From Spirosoma sp. (GTDB taxonomy: Bacteria > Bacteroidota > Bacteroidia > Cytophagales > Spirosomataceae): a stretch of 23,909 bases of DNA. The stretch is taken from assembly GCA_025351545.1 (NCBI GenBank), contig JANXVQ010000754.1:1-23909 (forward strand), in the 5' to 3' direction. A program made the position numbers and the translations under genes. How positions within the stretch are numbered: the first letter of the stretch is position 1; every line of letters starts with the position of its first letter. Shown here in pieces: positions 21,817 through 23,909 of this stretch. The notes beneath the pieces were generated by a model. The model was not told the DNA's origin. It did not search any database and saw only the letters and a list, made by a program, of their open reading frames with translations.

Positions 21817-23040
21817 ATGCAGACCCTTCCCATTCATCTTGATTTATTCGCCCTTATCATTTTTCTGGGTGTAGCACAGGGGATTTTTCTGGGTATTTTC
21901 TTCCTGACCGGCGCTCGGGGGCGGAGTGTAGCGGGCCGCTGCATGGGATGTCTCATGCTGGCTTTATCGGCTGTAATTGGAGAGATGTTTCTCTGCTATA
22001 GCAATTACATGTTTCGGGCACTAGACATTGTTGACTTTTCGGAGCCCCTCAATTTTGTGATGGCCCCGCTGTTTTTTCTATTCGTTTTTGCCCGAATTTG
22101 GGGGCGATTGCCGAAGCGGTGGGGATGGCATTTTCTACCTGCTGCTCTTTGGGCGGTCAACGCTATTTCCTGGCTTTATCAACCTGTAGAGGTTAAATAC
22201 AATAATTATCTTAACGCCTATCATCCCGAACTTCCTTTTGTTTCCGAACCTCCTAATTACCTAAACGAGGATTTTTTTGGTCTTCGGGAATATATTGACG
22301 AGCTGACGACAGTGAGTTGCCTGCTGTATAACATACTGGCTTTAGTACTTATTTATCAGGCTTATCGTCGGGCGGGACGGACATTCTGGCAGAATTCGCC
22401 GGTGCGGTTGGCGCAGTTGCGTAACCAGACTTTATTGTTTCTGATATTACCTGCCCTGGTTATCATTATCAAGCCGCAGTTTTATGAAGACCTGGGAGAT
22501 TACCTGCTGGCCTGCTACCTAACCCTGATCATTTATATTACGAGTATACGAGTTATGACGGGCTCCAGCTATTTTGCTGATGAGCCAGTCATGCCGCCAG
22601 TCTTGCCGGAAATAGTTGCGGAGCCCAAAAAGAAATACGAAAAATCGTCCTTGTCGGAAGAAGTAGAAGATGCTGTTCTTGGCAAGCTCACCCGATTGCT
22701 CGAAGCCGAAAAACCTTACCTCGATAGTGACCTGTCGTTACCCAAACTGGCCGCCCGGCTGGATACCAGTCCGCATAATTTGTCGCAATTGCTCAACGAC
22801 CGCCTTGGGCAAACATTCTTCGACTGGCTGGCCACATACCGGATCGGCGAGGCCCAGCGATTGCTCAACGAATCGGCAACGGCGCATCTCAAAATCGACG
22901 AGATTGCCGAACGCGTTGGCTATAATTCACCATCAGCTTTTCATACGGCTTTTAAACGGCTGACGAACCAAACGCCGGCACAATACCGGCAAACGGTTGG
23001 ATCTGTTGGGCCGCATCCAACTTCGTCCCGTTCGGCATGA
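21817..23040 (+). CDS. membrane-bound AraC-family transcriptional regulator (7TM N-terminus)
   Basis: The chosen start MQTLPIHLDLF gives 407 residues. An in-frame ATG at 21757 sits inside the sppA terminator and is rejected. The N-terminal 246 residues contain about seven hydrophobic segments (roughly 10-30, 42-62, 78-95, 104-121, 162-182, 205-220, 228-246). A linker (247-285) leads to an AraC-type DNA-binding domain (about 290-395). That domain has two helix-turn-helix units: LSLPKLAARLDTSPHNLSQLLNDR (307-330) and IDEIAERVGYNSPSAFHTAFKR (360-381). The last reads like the classic AraC signature, ending in TPAQYR. The layout is common in Bacteroidota and suggests a membrane sensor that binds DNA directly. 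Its target and signal are unknown. The partial acyltransferase gene is 81 bases downstream. Confidence 0.9.
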   Translation: MQTLPIHLDLFALIIFLGVAQGIFLGIFFLTGARGRSVAGRCMGCLMLALSAVIGEMFLCYSNYMFRALDIVDFSEPLNFVMAPLFFLFVFARIWGRLPKRWGWHFLPAALWAVNAISWLYQPVEVKYNNYLNAYHPELPFVSEPPNYLNEDFFGLREYIDELTTVSCLLYNILALVLIYQAYRRAGRTFWQNSPVRLAQLRNQTLLFLILPALVIIIKPQFYEDLGDYLLACYLTLIIYITSIRVMTGSSYFADEPVMPPVLPEIVAEPKKKYEKSSLSEEVEDAVLGKLTRLLEAEKPYLDSDLSLPKLAARLDTSPHNLSQLLNDRLGQTFFDWLATYRIGEAQRLLNESATAHLKIDEIAERVGYNSPSAFHTAFKRLTNQTPAQYRQTVGSVGPHPTSSRSA

Positions 23041-23121
23041 ACTTCGTCATTGCCGGGAGATAGGTAATAAAGGGCCGTAGATGTGGAGATTTGAGCCATC
23101 AACTTCATTTTAGTTCTGCTC

Positions 23122-23909
23122 ATGTTTTCTGCTGACCAACCGCTATCCAATCTTTCTCAGATAGAAAGAAATACGCTGCCTACCACTAGTCCCGCTCGTC
23201 GCTACGACCTGGATTGGCTCCGTTTTATCGCCATTCTAACCCTACTCTTTTATCACACGGGCATGATTTACGTGTCGTGGGGCTGGCACATTAAAAGTGC
23301 TGAGCACAGTACGGTAATGGAAGAAGTTATGCGCTGGTTACATCGCTGGCGGATGCCGCTGTTGTTTTTTGTTTCGGGTGCGGGAACGTTTTTTGCTTTA
23401 CAAAAACGCTCATTTGCTGCCTATGCTGGTGAGCGCGTAAGACGGCTGTTTGTACCGCTGGTATTTGGGATGTTCGTTATTGTGCCGCCCCAAATTTATA
23501 TTGAGTGGTTGTTTCGGGGAAGGTTTACGGGAAGTTATGTTGATTTTTACCCCGAGGTATTTAAATTCCATGTTTATCAGGACGGGGGCACGGGCGGGGC
23601 TTTTAGCTGGCATCACCTGTGGTTTATCAGCTACTTGTTTTTCTATTCGCTATTGAGTATCCCGGTGTTCCGATGGCTGAAAAGTAATGGCGGCCAACGC
23701 TTCACAGACCAGATTGGTCGGTTGATTGCCCGGCCGGGTGGAGCTATGTGGCTAGTTGGTTTTTTACTACTCAACGATGTGGTATTGGGCGGATTCTTTC
23801 CTAACGAAACCCACGCCCTACTAAACGACTGGGCTTATTTTGTAAAAAACCTGTTGCTGTTCTGGCTGGGCTACATCCTGATTAGCCGGCGCGATTCCTG
23901 GCAAACTAT
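23122..23909 (+). CDS. acyltransferase family 3 / OpgC-like membrane protein (cut by right edge)
   Basis: The frame is open from ATG 23122 to the window end, 262 codons. After a polar N-terminus, RRYDLDWLRFIAILTLLFYHTG (residues 26-47) gives the typical start of Acyl_transf_3 proteins: Asp-x-Leu-Arg in the first transmembrane helix and His45 of the Y-H-x-G. The next segments are MPLLFFVSGAGTFFAL (78-93), RRLFVPLVFGMFVIVPPQIY (107-126), and HHLWFISYLFFYSLL (164-178). The FVSG and HLWFI motifs are close to OpgC-type glucan succinyl-transferases. Such multispanning proteins O-acylate extracellular or periplasmic glycans. The C-terminus lies outside. It could be co-transcribed with the AraC regulator; the acceptor is unknown. 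Confidence 0.85.
   Translation, partial: MFSADQPLSNLSQIERNTLPTTSPARRYDLDWLRFIAILTLLFYHTGMIYVSWGWHIKSAEHSTVMEEVMRWLHRWRMPLLFFVSGAGTFFALQKRSFAAYAGERVRRLFVPLVFGMFVIVPPQIYIEWLFRGRFTGSYVDFYPEVFKFHVYQDGGTGGAFSWHHLWFISYLFFYSLLSIPVFRWLKSNGGQRFTDQIGRLIARPGGAMWLVGFLLLNDVVLGGFFPNETHALLNDWAYFVKNLLLFWLGYILISRRDSWQT

Noticed and set aside
1..23909. CRISPR array, toxin-antitoxin, retron, or defence island
   Set aside because: No regularly spaced repeats, no Cas, reverse transcriptase, nuclease-helicase or toxin-like genes are visible; the gene content is housekeeping and envelope functions.

Overview
The window looks like chromosomal DNA from a Bacteroidota of the order Cytophagales, probably close to Spirosoma and relatives. 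This is inferred from four things. There is a class III glutamine synthetase beside a class II (eukaryotic-type) one. Several starts are preceded by the Bacteroidota -7 promoter motif TAnnTTTG, and Shine-Dalgarno sequences are generally absent. A divergent xerD/aroQ pair is present, as are typical families of that phylum (AsmA-like protein, beta-barrel protein, 7TM-AraC regulator). No rRNA, tRNA, CRISPR array, insertion sequence or phage gene was recognised. The gene density and content look like core genome.

Layout. Positions 1-1140 hold the 5' part of a class V aminotransferase (minus) and, divergent from it, a small conserved protein with a Tudor/KOW-like N-terminus (plus) that ends in a strong terminator. 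Positions 1167-4272 hold xerD (minus), then aroQ and a SerC-like aminotransferase joined by an ATGA overlap, then a MarC-family membrane protein. A 495-base intergenic region with palindromic sites leads into the nitrogen-assimilation block: GSII at 4768-5802, a terminator, and GSIII at 5932-8121. A membrane-anchored M28 peptidase follows (8290-9477), convergent with a large AsmA-like protein and an outer-membrane beta-barrel protein on the minus strand (9498-13651). From 13887 every gene is on the plus strand: an acidic orphan protein, a MazG-like pyrophosphohydrolase, PepT, a decayed coding remnant, RNase H, YfiC-type tRNA methyltransferase, a GT2 glycosyltransferase, inorganic pyrophosphatase, SppA, a membrane AraC regulator, and an acyltransferase cut by the right edge.

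How genes work together. GSII and GSIII both make glutamine from ammonium and probably serve different nitrogen states. AroQ supplies the shikimate pathway and the SerC-like enzyme supplies serine (or a related amino acid). XerD resolves chromosome dimers. The AsmA-like protein and the beta-barrel belong to envelope biogenesis, as do SppA, the GT2 enzyme and the acyltransferase. Pyrophosphatase and the MazG-like enzyme share nucleotide/PPi housekeeping.

I found no convincing new defence or mobile system. The observations most worth following are: a dispersed inverted-repeat element seen twice, each time abutting a start codon; the GSII/GSIII pair with a palindromic site upstream; transmembrane helices inserted between the metal ligands of the M28 peptidase; a possible sensor-kinase remnant after pepT; and a Tudor-like module on an otherwise unknown protein.
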